Source of the DNA: Paenibacillus graminis
Lineage (GTDB): Bacteria > Bacillota > Bacilli > Paenibacillales > Paenibacillaceae
Direction: 5' to 3'
NCBI RefSeq assembly: GCF_000758705.1
Contig: NZ_CP009287.1
Span: 5,084,001 to 5,148,000, forward strand
DNA: 64,000 nt
The position numbers were made by a program, and so were the translations under genes. Shown piece by piece: positions 63,486 to 64,000 of this stretch (positions are counted from its first letter, which is position 1; every line of letters begins with the position of its first letter). Below the pieces are notes generated by a model. That model saw only the letters and a list, made by a program, of their open reading frames with translations, had not been told where the DNA came from and did no database searches.

Positions 63486-64000
63486 CTATTCCAAAGTAAA
63501 TGAAGCCAGACTGGCACCGCCGTGGCCGGTATACGTCAAATATAGTGCTTGTACGCCGTCGGGAATGGCCGCTTCCGTTGCGTATTCCTTCCAGACATTC
63601 GTAAAGCCTACCGGTATCCGCCCCAGTGCCGGTCCGTCCCAAGACATCTTCACTTCGAACTCGCCCTGGCAATACCCTCGCACCTTGATTTTGATTCGGG
63701 TGACTCCCTCACACTTGAAATATTTAAACCCGGCGGTAGCCGAATCCGTCATATTGGCAATATAGCCGGTTTCCTCATCGCCGTCCCTGCCGTCCTGGGT
63801 AATCTTCGGAAACCGGCTATCCATCCATGCTCCCATAGGACCAAAGCCTCCGGTGTACATTTCCTGATCTTTGCAGAACAAATGACAGGCCAGGTATGCC
63901 GGATATTCCCCCCGGCCTTCGAGCGGCCCTCCGTTTGGACCGCAGGATGTAATCTCCACCTGGGGAATAGTGCCGTCCCCGCGGAATTCAATCCTTTCGA
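63486..64000 (-). CDS. GH43-family glycosidase, C-terminal part (runs off the right edge)
   Basis: The frame is open from the right edge to the stop at 63486, giving about 171 C-terminal residues. The end of the catalytic domain reads 'GDGTIPQVEITSCGPNGGPL' and 'YPAYLACHLFCKDQEMY'. A beta-sandwich of the CBM6-like type follows: 'GFKYFKCEGVTRIKIKVRGY', 'EVKMSWDGPALGRIPV' and 'DGVQALYLTYTGHGGASLAS'. This combination is a common C-terminus of GH43 enzymes. The catalytic residues lie beyond the window, so activity cannot be named. It is separated from the AraC gene by 630 bp and ends at a long-stem terminator. Confidence 0.8.
   Translation of the reverse strand, partial: ERIEFRGDGTIPQVEITSCGPNGGPLEGRGEYPAYLACHLFCKDQEMYTGGFGPMGAWMDSRFPKITQDGRDGDEETGYIANMTDSATAGFKYFKCEGVTRIKIKVRGYCQGEFEVKMSWDGPALGRIPVGFTNVWKEYATEAAIPDGVQALYLTYTGHGGASLASFTLE

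Noticed and set aside
62975-63517. Several minus-strand ORFs of 70-100 codons, one with repeated 'SVW' and 'ACG' units
   Set aside because: They arise from the CT-rich 9-bp repeat and have no ribosome sites; likely chance frames.

Overview
The window looks like chromosomal DNA of a Paenibacillus-type Gram-positive bacterium (inference). The evidence is four CUT1-class sugar importers with lipoprotein receptors, three of them LplB/YtcP-like; YesM/YesN-type two-component systems; AraC one-component regulators; strong AGGAGG ribosome sites; and cre-like catabolite-repression sites. Almost every gene serves uptake and breakdown of plant hemicellulose, chiefly (glucurono)arabinoxylan, with a side-chain module for fucose or L-galactose and perhaps xyloglucan. 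I found no tRNA, rRNA, CRISPR array, transposase or phage gene.

Layout. 1-0.97 kb: 3' part of a type-B carboxylesterase gene on the minus strand. 1.5-8.8 kb: minus-strand operon response regulator > histidine kinase > solute-binding lipoprotein > two permeases, ending in a gene remnant. 9.1-10.8 kb: secreted GH30 glucuronoxylanase, followed by a divergent AraC gene. 11.9-20.9 kb: aldouronate locus with a solute-binding protein and GH67 alpha-glucuronidase, then two permeases, a kinase and a regulator. 21.2-25.1 kb: GH43, AraC, a small Cys-rich protein and GH27 alpha-galactosidase. 25.2-30.3 kb: gene-poor stretch with remnants, around one large secreted metallopeptidase carrying starch-binding modules. 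30.3-34.0 kb: plus-strand permease-permease-receptor operon behind a perfect cre site. 34.2-39.0 kb: esterase, two GH43 enzymes, AraC. 39.0-52.0 kb: long minus-strand operon receptor > permeases > regulator > kinase > regulator > GH10 > GH43 > GH43 > GH31 remnant. 52.0-53.2 kb: repeat-rich non-coding island. 53.2-59.3 kb: amidohydrolase > L-galactose/L-fucose dehydrogenase-like reductase > zinc dehydrogenase > GH95, with a divergent AraC gene. 59.4-62.9 kb: frame-shifted GH31 and a divergent AraC gene. 63.5-64.0 kb: C-terminal part of another GH43-type enzyme.

How the parts fit together (inference from families). The GH30 enzyme, the only secreted glycanase seen, cuts glucuronoxylan outside the cell. 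Oligosaccharides enter through the importers, none of which has its own ATPase gene here. Cytoplasmic GH67, GH10, GH43 and an esterase without signal peptide then finish the breakdown. Membrane kinases sense extracellular sugar and their YesN-type partners activate importer and enzyme genes. AraC proteins, all on the plus strand, mostly sit divergent from the enzyme genes they probably control.

Notable non-coding structure includes an 81-bp dispersed palindromic repeat (three copies), two tandem-repeat arrays, a promoter element shared by the GH30 gene and a response-regulator gene, and a terminator-like hairpin in that regulator's leader.
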